From: Clostridiales bacterium
GTDB lineage: Bacteria > Bacillota > Clostridia > Lachnospirales > Anaerotignaceae
Reading direction: 5' to 3'
NCBI GenBank assembly: GCA_021202325.1
Contig: JAJQDF010000247.1
Location: 1-7,157, forward strand
Length of the DNA stretch: 7,157 nt
The notes under the pieces are model-generated. The model made no database searches, had not been told where the DNA came from, and saw nothing but the letters and a program-made list of their open reading frames with translations. The translations under genes were made by a program, and so were the position numbers. Below are positions 1-6,777 of this stretch, in pieces. Positions within the stretch are counted from its first letter, which is position 1. Each line of letters begins with the position of its first letter.

Positions 1-83
1 ACATAATATATTATAAATGGTTCGGGGCAGACTGTGCCTTTGACCGAAATCGGAGAGGAGGAAAGTAGGGCTAATATATATTA

Positions 84-112
84 TTGACTGATCATATTCT
101 GATTGATATGCA
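84..112 (+). promoter_or_regulatory. weak candidate promoter for the transporter-SLH cluster
   Basis: A TTGACT hexamer at 84-89 is followed 17 nt later by TATGCA at 107-112. The -35 is good, but the -10 matches the consensus at only three positions. It would start RNA near 118, leaving a leader of about 30 nt that includes the adaptor ribosome binding site. A perfect 12-bp AT palindrome (72-83) abuts its upstream edge and could be an operator. The true promoter may instead lie left of the window. Confidence 0.22.
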
Positions 113-147
113 TTAAAAAATTAGCTGATAACGAAAGGAACAACAAT

Positions 148-1941
148 ATGGATGAGAAAAATTTAAACAGCATGGAGGAACAGCCTCTCGAGGAAATCTC
201 GGAAGAACAGTTTTTTGAGGAAACATCTGAGGAGCAGCCTTTTAGTGAAATCTTGGAGGAGCAGTCTTCCGATGAGACCTCTGAAGATGAAGGAAAAAAG
301 AAAATTAAACTGCCTAAGCTTAAAGGCAAAAAATCCGGCGGCTCTAAAAAGAAAAGAATAATAGCTATTATTGTAATAATAGCTTTGATATTTGCGGCCG
401 TAAAAATAATTAGCAGCAGAAGCAGCAGCAGTTCAGAGTCGTCTACATATACATATGGAACAGCGGTAAGAACAACTATTACAAACAGCATAGAAGGTTC
501 AGGTACCCTTGAACCGGCAGACAGCTATACTGTATCAACCCTTGTCCGCGGAGATGTACTCAGCGACTATTTTGAAGAAGGCGATACAGTAGAAAAAGGT
601 CAGGTTCTCTACGAGCTTGATTCATCAGACATGGAAACATCCATCGAGAAAGCCCAGCTTTCTGTTTCATCGGCACAAAGAAACTACAGCTCTTCGGTAA
701 AGGATCTTGAAAACCTTAATGTAACAACCAAGGTTGCCGGTACCGTAACAGAGGTTTTGGTTGATGTTGGAGACAAGGTAAGCTCAGGCCAGCAGGTAGC
801 TACGGTAAGAGATGATTCCGAAATGACATTGACGCTTCCGTTCCCTGCGGATGAGGCTGAAAACTTCTATATTGGCCAGACAGCAGAGGTAACACTGTAC
901 GGTTCATTTGAAACTCTTTACGGTACAGTAACTTCAATAAGCGGATCTACTCAGGTTTCTACCGGAAACATGATGACAAAGAATGTAGAAATAACCGTTG
1001 AAAATCCGGGAGCTATTTCGGAAAGCAAGATGGCAACAGCGACAGTTGGTTCTTCGGGTTCTACACAGAGCGGTACATTTACTTTCAAGGAAGACAGAAC
1101 AATATACGCTGAGGTAAGCGGCGAGGTTGCATCAATTGTAAATGATGAGGGCTCAACCGTATCAGCCGGAAGCACAATATTAATACTTGAAAGCGACAGC
1201 GTTACTAACTCCGTACAGTCGGCAGCCGATAACGTAACAGAAGCACAGTTAAGTCTTGATAACCAGTATGACAGCCTTGAAGACTATACTATTACATCTC
1301 CCATCGAAGGAACTGTAATTGTTAAAAACGTAAAAGCCGGAGATACAATAGATGATGATACATCTAAACTGTGTGTAATTTATGACCTTTTATATCTTAC
1401 GATAACAATGAATATCGATGAGCTTGATATAAACAGCATTGAGGTTGGCCAGGAAGTAACAATCACAGCCGATGCTGTTGATGGAGAAACATTTATAGGT
1501 TATGTATCTAAAATTAATTTGACAGGCTCAACAACTAACGGCGTAACAACATATCCCGTTACGGTAAGAATAGATGAGCCGGGCGACGAGCTTCTCCCGG
1601 GAATGAATGTCGATACAGAAATTATTATAGGCGAGGCTGAGGACGTTATTGCGGTTCCCACATCGGCAGTCGTTAGAGGCGATATGGTGCTTGTTAAGAC
1701 CGGAGCCAGCAGTAGTGATTCATCCATACCCGATGGATATGAATATGTTTCTGTTGAGACAGGTATAAGTAATGACAGTTATGTTGAAATAAAGAGCGGT
1801 CTCGAAGAAGGAGACGAGATAGCCTATATCTACAGCTCATCATCCGACAGCACGGACATGATGATGATGGGCGGTGGCATGGCCGGCGGCGGTATGGGCG
1901 GCGGCGGTAATATGGGCGGCGGTGGCGGCGGCCCGATGTAA
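148..1941 (+). CDS. HlyD/MacA-family efflux adaptor with duplicated core (YknX-like)
   Basis: Membrane-anchored adaptor of a MacB-type ABC exporter, 597 aa; MacA/YknX proteins are usually about 370-400 aa. The ATG at 148 is chosen because AAAGGA lies 8 nt upstream; an in-frame TTG at 103 has no such site. Order of parts: acidic cytoplasmic head with a four-copy 9-residue repeat (10-45), Lys-rich stretch (50-70), one membrane helix (71-88), Ser-rich linker. Then module 1: lipoyl-like half with GDTVEKGQVLYELD ending near 158, helical hairpin about 160-190, second lipoyl half about 195-222, beta-barrel about 225-300. Module 2 repeats the plan: lipoyl half about 318-350, hairpin about 351-378, second half about 380-413 (TSPIEGTV), barrel about 415-494. 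A membrane-proximal domain with VIAVPTSAV follows. The last 27 residues are almost only Gly and Met. Tandem TAA stops end the gene, and the ATPase starts 16 nt later. Family assignment is firm; the substrate is unknown. Confidence 0.92.
   Translation: MDEKNLNSMEEQPLEEISEEQFFEETSEEQPFSEILEEQSSDETSEDEGKKKIKLPKLKGKKSGGSKKKRIIAIIVIIALIFAAVKIISSRSSSSSESSTYTYGTAVRTTITNSIEGSGTLEPADSYTVSTLVRGDVLSDYFEEGDTVEKGQVLYELDSSDMETSIEKAQLSVSSAQRNYSSSVKDLENLNVTTKVAGTVTEVLVDVGDKVSSGQQVATVRDDSEMTLTLPFPADEAENFYIGQTAEVTLYGSFETLYGTVTSISGSTQVSTGNMMTKNVEITVENPGAISESKMATATVGSSGSTQSGTFTFKEDRTIYAEVSGEVASIVNDEGSTVSAGSTILILESDSVTNSVQSAADNVTEAQLSLDNQYDSLEDYTITSPIEGTVIVKNVKAGDTIDDDTSKLCVIYDLLYLTITMNIDELDINSIEVGQEVTITADAVDGETFIGYVSKINLTGSTTNGVTTYPVTVRIDEPGDELLPGMNVDTEIIIGEAEDVIAVPTSAVVRGDMVLVKTGASSSDSSIPDGYEYVSVETGISNDSYVEIKSGLEEGDEIAYIYSSSSDSTDMMMMGGGMAGGGMGGGGNMGGGGGGPM
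175..282 (+). repeat. four in-frame 27-bp repeats encoding an acidic 9-residue motif
   Basis: Four head-to-tail units at 175-201, 202-228, 229-255 and 256-282 encode EEQPLEEIS, EEQFFEETS, EEQPFSEIL and EEQSSDETS. The period is exactly nine codons. The shared pattern is E-E-Q, three variable residues, then E or near-E and I/T plus S/L. The DNA copies have diverged more than the protein pattern. The repeat sits in the predicted cytoplasmic head of the adaptor, just before a Lys-rich stretch and the membrane helix. Confidence 0.85.
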
Positions 1942-1957
1942 TAAGGAGGGATAGCAT

Positions 1958-2704
1958 ATGACTCCTCTAATAGAACTAAGAGATGTGTCAAAAATTTATT
2001 ACATGGGTGACACCATTGTTAAAGCAGCCGACCATATAAGCTTTTCGGTATATAAAGGTGAATTTGTGGCCATTGTCGGACATTCCGGTTCAGGCAAATC
2101 AACTTGCATGAACATAATAGGATGCCTTGATGTGCCAAGTGAGGGAGAATATTTACTTGGCGGCAGAAATGTTGGACAGATGAATAAGAATGAACAGGCA
2201 GAGATAAGGAACGAAATGCTTGGATTCATTTTCCAGCAGTATAATCTTCTGCCTAAGCTGAACCTTGTGGAAAATGTGGAAGTACCGCTTATGTATGCGG
2301 GAATGTCCAGAAGCGAGAGAAGAAAAAGAGCAGAGGCGGCGCTGAAAAGCGTCGGCCTGCTTGACAAGGAAAAGCACCTTCCGAACCAGCTTTCAGGAGG
2401 ACAGCAGCAGAGGGTTTCCATCGCCAGAGCTCTGGCGGGAAGACCTTCTGTAATACTTGCCGATGAGCCGACCGGTGCCCTCGACTCCAAAACAGGCCGA
2501 GATGTGCTTAAAATGCTTCAGCAGCTTCATAAGTCAGGCCATACGGTTGTTTTGATTACCCATGACAACTCAATAGCCGCAACCGCAGAAAGAGTAATAA
2601 GACTTGAGGATGGACGAAAGGTATATGACGGACCTTCAACAGATCCCAATGCTTTCGTTCATGCGGCTATTAACTTGGACGATGAGGAAGGAGGACAAGA
2701 ATGA
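1958..2704 (+). CDS. MacB/LolD-type ABC transporter ATP-binding protein (YknY-like)
   Basis: Cytoplasmic ATPase, 248 aa, that powers the neighbouring permease by ATP binding and hydrolysis. All nucleotide-binding motifs are intact: Walker [10 protein letters not shown] (41-49), Q-loop Gln in FIFQQ (Q93/94), signature LSGGQQQR (145-152), Walker B VILADE with catalytic Glu170, D-loop GALD (173-176), and switch His202 in ITHD. The [15 protein letters not shown] run and the EPTGALD segment are typical of the lipoprotein/macrolide exporter group that includes LolD, MacB and YknY. A strong AAGGAGGG lies 7 nt before the ATG. The gene follows the adaptor by 16 nt, and its TGA overlaps the permease ATG (ATGA), so translation is probably coupled. 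The C-terminal end is acidic. Substrate not deducible. Confidence 0.96.
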   Translation: MTPLIELRDVSKIYYMGDTIVKAADHISFSVYKGEFVAIVGHSGSGKSTCMNIIGCLDVPSEGEYLLGGRNVGQMNKNEQAEIRNEMLGFIFQQYNLLPKLNLVENVEVPLMYAGMSRSERRKRAEAALKSVGLLDKEKHLPNQLSGGQQQRVSIARALAGRPSVILADEPTGALDSKTGRDVLKMLQQLHKSGHTVVLITHDNSIAATAERVIRLEDGRKVYDGPSTDPNAFVHAAINLDDEEGGQE

Positions 2705-3891
2705 GTATATACGAATCCTTCTCGATGGCCTTAAAAAGCATTATGTCAAGCAAGGTAAGGACTTTGCTTACAATGCTTGGTATAATCATAGGTGTTGCGG
2801 CCGTTATAGTTATAACTGGCCTTGGAAACGGTTTGGAAAACTATATCAGTGAGCAGTTTGAAAGTATGGGAACAAATACTCTTACCGTGAGCATAATGGG
2901 AAGAGGCGACCGAATGATATCGGTTGACGACATGCAGGAAATAGTAGACGATTCAGAATATCTTGATCTGATGACTCCGAATGTTTCTCTTACTGGCTCT
3001 ATTAAGATAGGAAGCGATACCTTAAGTTATACTTCAGGAAGCGGAGTAGGCGAGGAATATCTTGAAATAAACAGTCTTATACTTTCGGAAGGAAGAAATA
3101 TTCAATACATGGATATTAAAAACCGAAAAAATGTATGTATAGTAGGCTCATATATCAATTTGGGATATTTCGGCGGACAGGGACTTGGAGAGACAATTAA
3201 GATAAATGGCCGAAGCTTCACAATAATAGGAATATTGGATGAACAGGACGACAGTACCGAAGGTTCACCCGACGACTGCGTATATGTGCCATATTCAACT
3301 TTGATGAGATTAATGAGCATGAGCTCCGTCAGCAGCTTTACTATTACGTTTGTTGACTCAGATGTGGCCGATGAAGCCGAGGATTATCTTGATACTGCCT
3401 TAACGGAGTATTTCAGTGGAGATGACGATGGCTTCAATATCACGAATATGGCTGATATGCTTGAGTCGATGACCAGCATGGTAGATACCCTGGTGCTTGT
3501 ATTGGCGCTTATAGCCGGAATATCCCTTGTCGTAGGCGGTATAGGCATTATGAATATCATGCTTGTATCCGTTACAGAGCGTACAAAGGAAATTGGTATA
3601 AGGAAGGCTCTTGGTGCCAAAGAGAAATATATCATGAACCAGTTCGTAATAGAAGCCGCAATAACGAGTATATTGGGCGGTATATTGGGAATTATATTGG
3701 GATTTTTAATATGTATTGTAGCTACTCAGGTTGTAACGAGCATTATGGGAGAGACATTGAACGTTTCGCCGACAATTAATTCAATTGCACTTTCGGTTGG
3801 TATTTCAGCCGGAATAGGTATATTGTTTGGATATATGCCGGCCAAGAAGGCAGCCAGACTGAATCCTATTGATGCTTTAAGATATGACTAA
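2701..3891 (+). CDS. MacB/FtsX-type ABC transporter permease (YknZ-like)
   Basis: Membrane subunit, 396 aa, with the four-helix layout of the MacB (type VII) group. TM1 is about residues 21-43. A large extracytoplasmic domain covers about 44-260 (MacB core domain). TM2 is about 262-290, TM3 about 318-346, TM4 about 360-380. Family hallmarks are the N-terminal SSKVRTLLTMLGIIIGVAAV, the post-TM2 ERTKEIGIRKALGA (293-306), and the C-terminal ending PAKKAARLNPIDALRYD. This family works by mechanotransmission: ATP cycles drive movement of the external domain instead of passing substrate through a classic channel. AAGGAGG lies at 2688-2694, inside the ATPase coding end. No truncation or frameshift is seen. 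The adaptor is expected to dock on the external domain. Confidence 0.95.
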   Translation: MSIYESFSMALKSIMSSKVRTLLTMLGIIIGVAAVIVITGLGNGLENYISEQFESMGTNTLTVSIMGRGDRMISVDDMQEIVDDSEYLDLMTPNVSLTGSIKIGSDTLSYTSGSGVGEEYLEINSLILSEGRNIQYMDIKNRKNVCIVGSYINLGYFGGQGLGETIKINGRSFTIIGILDEQDDSTEGSPDDCVYVPYSTLMRLMSMSSVSSFTITFVDSDVADEAEDYLDTALTEYFSGDDDGFNITNMADMLESMTSMVDTLVLVLALIAGISLVVGGIGIMNIMLVSVTERTKEIGIRKALGAKEKYIMNQFVIEAAITSILGGILGIILGFLICIVATQVVTSIMGETLNVSPTINSIALSVGISAGIGILFGYMPAKKAARLNPIDALRYD

Positions 3892-3917
3892 TTTTTCATG
3901 AATACGGATAATAATTT

Positions 3918-3930
3918 AAGGAGGATAATC
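3918..3930 (+). promoter_or_regulatory. ribosome binding site fixing the SLH gene start
   Basis: AAGGAGG at 3918-3924 stands 6 nt before the ATG at 3931. An in-frame ATG at 3898 would add 11 polar residues in front of the signal peptide and has no ribosome binding site, so 3931 is the better start. Confidence 0.85.
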
Positions 3931-5787
3931 ATGAAAGGACTTAAGAAAATTGCCGGTCTGTTATTGGCAGCGGTAATGACTGTTTCAGCACTTGTTGTGC
4001 CGACATATGCGGCCACAACTCAGGCGACAGCGCTTCAGACAGTTACGGCTCTCGGCATAATGAGCAGCGACAACCTGTCGAGTAATGTAACAAGGGCTGA
4101 GTTTGCCAAAATGCTTGTTTCTGCATCGGTATATAAGGATGAGATGGGCGATGAGTCTGCAAGCTCGCTTTATAAAGATGTAAAAAGCGACAACTGGGCT
4201 GTGGAATACATAAGAGTAGCCGTTGAAAACGAATGGCTCACAGGTTATTCTGACGGAACATTCAGACCGGACAACAATATTAAATATGAAGAGGCGGCTA
4301 CGGCTATACTCAAGCTTTTGGGCTACGATCCCGAAAACTTTGCCGGAATTTTCCCTTCAGCACAGATTTCAAAATTCCAGGCACTGGGATTGGATGATGA
4401 TGTAAGTCTTTCTAAGGGACAGTATATTACGAGAAGCGACTGTGTTTATATTTTCTATAACCTACTTCAGGCTAATACAGCCGATGGCCAGGTATATGCA
4501 ACAACTCTTGGATATAGTGTAAACAGCTCAGGCGAGATCAGCTATTCATCGCTTGTATCAACGGACTTGAAGGGCCCTTATGTATATGAGAGCGGAAGCA
4601 TATTCTCTAACATTCCATTCACTGCTGCTGATGCTACTATTTACAGAAACGGTGTTCTCAGCACATCTTCTGCGATTCAGATTTATGATGTATATTATTA
4701 TAATTCGGCGCTTAAGACAGTTTGGGTATACTCCAACAGCGTAACAGGAAGATACACAGCGGTTTCACCTTCATCGGCTAACCCTGAGACAGCAACAGTT
4801 GCCGGCAACACATATGAGCTTGAAAGCGCAGCTGCATATAAGCTTTCAGACCTTGGTGAGTATACAATAGGCGATATGGTAACACTCCTTCTCGGCAAGG
4901 ACGGTACTGTAGTCGATGTAGTTTCAACAACATACTACAGCGGAAGCTATGTAGGAATTGTTTCGGAGATTGGTTCTGACTCATACACCAATGAGGCCGG
5001 AGCAATGATAATTGAAAGTGTTGTATATGTAACATGTACAGACGGTAATATTAGAACATATCAGACTGATACAGATAAGTTTAAGGTTGGAGATGTTGTT
5101 ACAATATCATTCAACGGCACGACCAATACGGTCACGAAACAGGCAGTTAAGAGAACCAACGGTACATTCAACTCCGACGGAACGAAGCTTGGCACAAAGA
5201 CGCTTGCTTCAGACTGCAACATTATTAATGTAAATCAGGATTACTCAGCATCGGTAACATATGCATCGAAGCTGGCAGGAAAAGAGATTTCAACGGATAA
5301 TGTTCTCTACTATGTAACAAACGGCAGCGGCGAGATTACCGACCTTATCCTTTACGATGTAACAAGCGACGGAAAACAGTTCGGTATCATCGTAAGCAAG
5401 GAAGAAATCTACGGCGACGACGGAACATCAGATGAAGTTACAGCTACAACATATAACTACATCATTGACGGCGTATCCGGAACAGCTACTGTATCGGGCG
5501 ACGACTTCAGCGGACAGAACGGCGGAGCATACTTCCAGTTCAGAAACAACGAGCTTATATATGTGGGACGCCTGTCTAGCACAACCCTTACCAACATTAG
5601 CTATGGTACAGCTTCCAACTCAAGCAAGAAGTACGAGGTAAGCGAGGATGTACAGTGCTATGTTAAAACAGGAACAAAGACCTATGAGCAGACCAACCTG
5701 GCTACTGCAATGAACACAAGCAAGTATGTTGTAACCGGATATACTTACGGAAACGAAGTAGTGCTTATAGTATTGACTGAGAGATAA
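3931..5787 (+). CDS. secreted S-layer homology (SLH) domain protein
   Basis: Exported surface protein of 618 aa. A signal peptide is clear: KGLKK, a hydrophobic core about 7-23, and a likely cleavage after Ala27 (PTYA). SLH repeats follow. The first is partial, about 32-70, with TRAE at 54-57. The second is complete, about 80-133, with the TGYSDGTFRPDNNI signature. The third is degenerate, about 138-181, with ITRSD. SLH domains bind pyruvylated secondary cell-wall polymer, so the protein should sit on the outer wall face. Residues about 190-618 look beta-rich, with many Thr, Ser, Tyr and Gly; I recognise no catalytic domain. Two stretches share a GD-[MV]-V-T core (311-330 and 385-404), suggesting small repeated beta domains. 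The gene starts 39 nt after the permease without a visible terminator, so it is probably in the same operon. It may be a partner or client of the transporter, or a structural wall protein. Confidence 0.9.
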   Translation: MKGLKKIAGLLLAAVMTVSALVVPTYAATTQATALQTVTALGIMSSDNLSSNVTRAEFAKMLVSASVYKDEMGDESASSLYKDVKSDNWAVEYIRVAVENEWLTGYSDGTFRPDNNIKYEEAATAILKLLGYDPENFAGIFPSAQISKFQALGLDDDVSLSKGQYITRSDCVYIFYNLLQANTADGQVYATTLGYSVNSSGEISYSSLVSTDLKGPYVYESGSIFSNIPFTAADATIYRNGVLSTSSAIQIYDVYYYNSALKTVWVYSNSVTGRYTAVSPSSANPETATVAGNTYELESAAAYKLSDLGEYTIGDMVTLLLGKDGTVVDVVSTTYYSGSYVGIVSEIGSDSYTNEAGAMIIESVVYVTCTDGNIRTYQTDTDKFKVGDVVTISFNGTTNTVTKQAVKRTNGTFNSDGTKLGTKTLASDCNIINVNQDYSASVTYASKLAGKEISTDNVLYYVTNGSGEITDLILYDVTSDGKQFGIIVSKEEIYGDDGTSDEVTATTYNYIIDGVSGTATVSGDDFSGQNGGAYFQFRNNELIYVGRLSSTTLTNISYGTASNSSKKYEVSEDVQCYVKTGTKTYEQTNLATAMNTSKYVVTGYTYGNEVVLIVLTER

Positions 5788-5830
5788 AAGTACAAATAAA
5801 CAGGGCGCTGAGTGAATAAGCGGATTGATT

Positions 5831-5860
5831 TTGCTTCTTCGCTCCGTACTCTGCTATATA
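5831..5860 (+). promoter_or_regulatory. speculative extended -10 promoter after the SLH gene
   Basis: TGC followed by TATATA (5855-5860) forms an extended -10, with TTGCTT at 5831-5836 (18-nt spacer, three of six matches). If active it would yield an RNA of about 75-80 nt ending at the 5910-5945 hairpin. No coding frame of note lies in it. This is weak evidence. Confidence 0.15.
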
Positions 5861-5909
5861 ATCTGTGTATCTAAAAATAATAGGGTTAATATATTACAAA
5901 AGAACACAA

Positions 5910-5945
5910 AAAAACGGTATAGCCACAAACGACTGTACCGTTTTT
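5910..5945. terminator. bidirectional intrinsic terminator between SLH gene and ribU
   Basis: A 13-bp stem pairs 5910-5922 with 5933-5945 around a 10-nt loop, allowing one G-U pair. The core is ACGGTATAG / CTGTACCGT. It is flanked by an A run on the left and a T run on the right, so both strands present a hairpin followed by a U tract. It lies 122 nt after the SLH stop and 4 nt past the ribU stop, and serves both convergent genes. Confidence 0.88.
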
Positions 5946-5949
5946 ATCG

Positions 5950-6507
5950 TTATTTGAGCGCCTCACCGTGGGGAATATGATTGGCAATCTTTTTATAAAT
6001 AAGGAATGTTACTATTGAGTTTACGCCGGCCTTTATGGCGTTGAAGGGAATGATTATGGGGACTATCATTTTAAGAACAACATCCCTGGGGGTTCCCATG
6101 AATATCGGTGTAAAAATAATGTTCCATATGCACATCATAAGCACCATTATGACCGAGCCGACTATAAGCGCCTTAACGGCTGTCTTTTTATTGCGGTGGT
6201 TCTTATACATGTTACCGGCGGCGATGGTGAAGAAGCCTGTGGCGAAAATGTGCATCATTACGCCGATAATGCCGCTCTGGGAGCTGACCGTGAAGCCCTG
6301 TATGAATGAAACAACCACCGTTAGGATAAATCCGCTCATAGGCCCGTAGAGAAACGTACATATAAAAATAGGTATATCTGCAGGATCGTATTCAAGAAAC
6401 GATGCCGCCGGGAATATGGGAAAATGAATAAGGTATACAAGTATAATAGATACTGCCGCCATCATTCCCATGGTAGTCAGCTTTCTGACCTGTGATGATC
6501 TTTCCAT
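5950..6507 (-). CDS. ribU: riboflavin ECF transporter substrate-binding (S) component
   Basis: Integral membrane protein of 185 aa that captures riboflavin for import by an energy-coupling factor (ECF) transporter. It has about six hydrophobic helices. The loop FLEYDPADIP (37-46) is the hallmark of the RibU/FmnP family. The C-terminal PFNAIKAGVNSIV segment holds an Asn and Lys three residues apart (N156, K159). From memory of the S. aureus RibU structure, a Glu in the first loop and such an Asn/Lys pair contact riboflavin; E39 would be the equivalent Glu. The ribosome binding site AGGAGGA is at 6514-6520. Upstream lies an FMN riboswitch, which independently supports flavin transport. The ATPases and T component are not in this window, so a shared ECF module elsewhere is expected. 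Length is slightly shorter than many relatives but complete. Confidence 0.93.
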   Translation of the reverse strand: MERSSQVRKLTTMGMMAAVSIILVYLIHFPIFPAASFLEYDPADIPIFICTFLYGPMSGFILTVVVSFIQGFTVSSQSGIIGVMMHIFATGFFTIAAGNMYKNHRNKKTAVKALIVGSVIMVLMMCIWNIIFTPIFMGTPRDVVLKMIVPIIIPFNAIKAGVNSIVTFLIYKKIANHIPHGEALK

Positions 6508-6540
6508 TATAAATCCTCCTGAAAATGATATTAGCCTTGA

Positions 6541-6574
6541 GCATAAAACAGCCCTAGGGCATAGGCCTTAGGGC
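6541..6574 (-). terminator. riboswitch-controlled intrinsic terminator
   Basis: On the minus strand, GCCCTAAGGC (6574-6565), loop CTAT, then GCCCTAGGGC (6560-6551) form a 10-bp hairpin with one mismatch, followed by TGTTTTATGC. It lies between the FMN aptamer and the ribU ribosome binding site, the usual place for an expression platform. Its 5' arm with flanking base, CGCCCTAA, is exactly complementary to TTAGGGCG at the 5' edge of the aptamer (6719-6712). The two arms can therefore pair as an antiterminator when FMN is absent. Confidence 0.82.
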
Positions 6575-6604
6575 GCAAAAAAGCAGAACTAAAAATATAA
6601 GTTC

Positions 6605-6721
6605 CTTTATCCGGACTATACCGTCGGTTCGGGAATCTAACCCAAATCAACCCCATTGGGGTTCTCGGACTCAAGCCAAAGGCTTTTTACCGCCGGTGAG
6701 GAATTTCGCCTCGCCCTAAAA
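6605..6721 (-). ncRNA. FMN riboswitch (RFN element)
   Basis: Conserved FMN aptamer read on the minus strand. P1 is UUUUA (6721-6717) with UAAAG (6609-6605). Next come AGGGCGAGG and AAATTCCTCACCGGCGG, the most conserved part of the family. A short hairpin AAGCC/GGCTT follows (6673-6685), then AACCCC/GGGGTT (6649-6663), and last CCGACGGTATAGTCCGG (6627-6611). Every invariant block that I know from the RFN family is present. FMN binding stabilises P1 and should free the downstream terminator to form, lowering ribU expression. It lies about 100 nt before the ribU start with nothing else between except the terminator. Confidence 0.97.
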
Positions 6722-6729
6722 CCGATACA

Positions 6730-6758
6730 AGTATACAGCTTTAGTAATTTGAAGTCAA
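6730..6758 (-). promoter_or_regulatory. promoter of the FMN riboswitch-ribU transcript
   Basis: Read on the minus strand, TTGACT (6758-6753), a 17-nt spacer, and TATACT (6735-6730): five of six matches in each box. The predicted RNA start is near 6723, just before the P1 strand of the aptamer, giving a leader of roughly 215 nt to the ribU start codon. Confidence 0.85.
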
Positions 6759-6777
6759 TAGTCAGAAGGCAAAGGGA

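Noticed and set aside
3..68. Open frame running in from the left edge and ending at TAG 66-68 (tail WFGADCAFDRNRRGGK)
   Set aside because: Only 21 codons are visible and none is recognisable, so it cannot be told apart from a chance open frame. It could be the end of an upstream gene.
51..72. GAGGAAAGT with GGGCT nearby resembles the P4 region of RNase P RNA
   Set aside because: The conserved bases after GAGGAAAGT do not follow, and no other RNase P elements are present; it is probably a purine-rich chance match.
103..147. In-frame TTG start 15 codons ahead of the adaptor ATG
   Set aside because: No ribosome binding site precedes it, while AAAGGA is well placed for the ATG at 148.
1999..2490. 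Long antisense open frame inside the ATPase gene, and similar ones inside the other genes
   Set aside because: These lie opposite clearly conserved coding sequence and encode no recognisable protein; they are by-products of codon bias.
3898..3930. Earlier ATG for the SLH protein
   Set aside because: It lacks a ribosome binding site and would bury the signal peptide behind 11 polar residues; AAGGAGG favours 3931.
6035..6349. + strand open frame of 104 codons opposite ribU
   Set aside because: It mirrors the membrane protein on the other strand and has no ribosome binding site or known motif.
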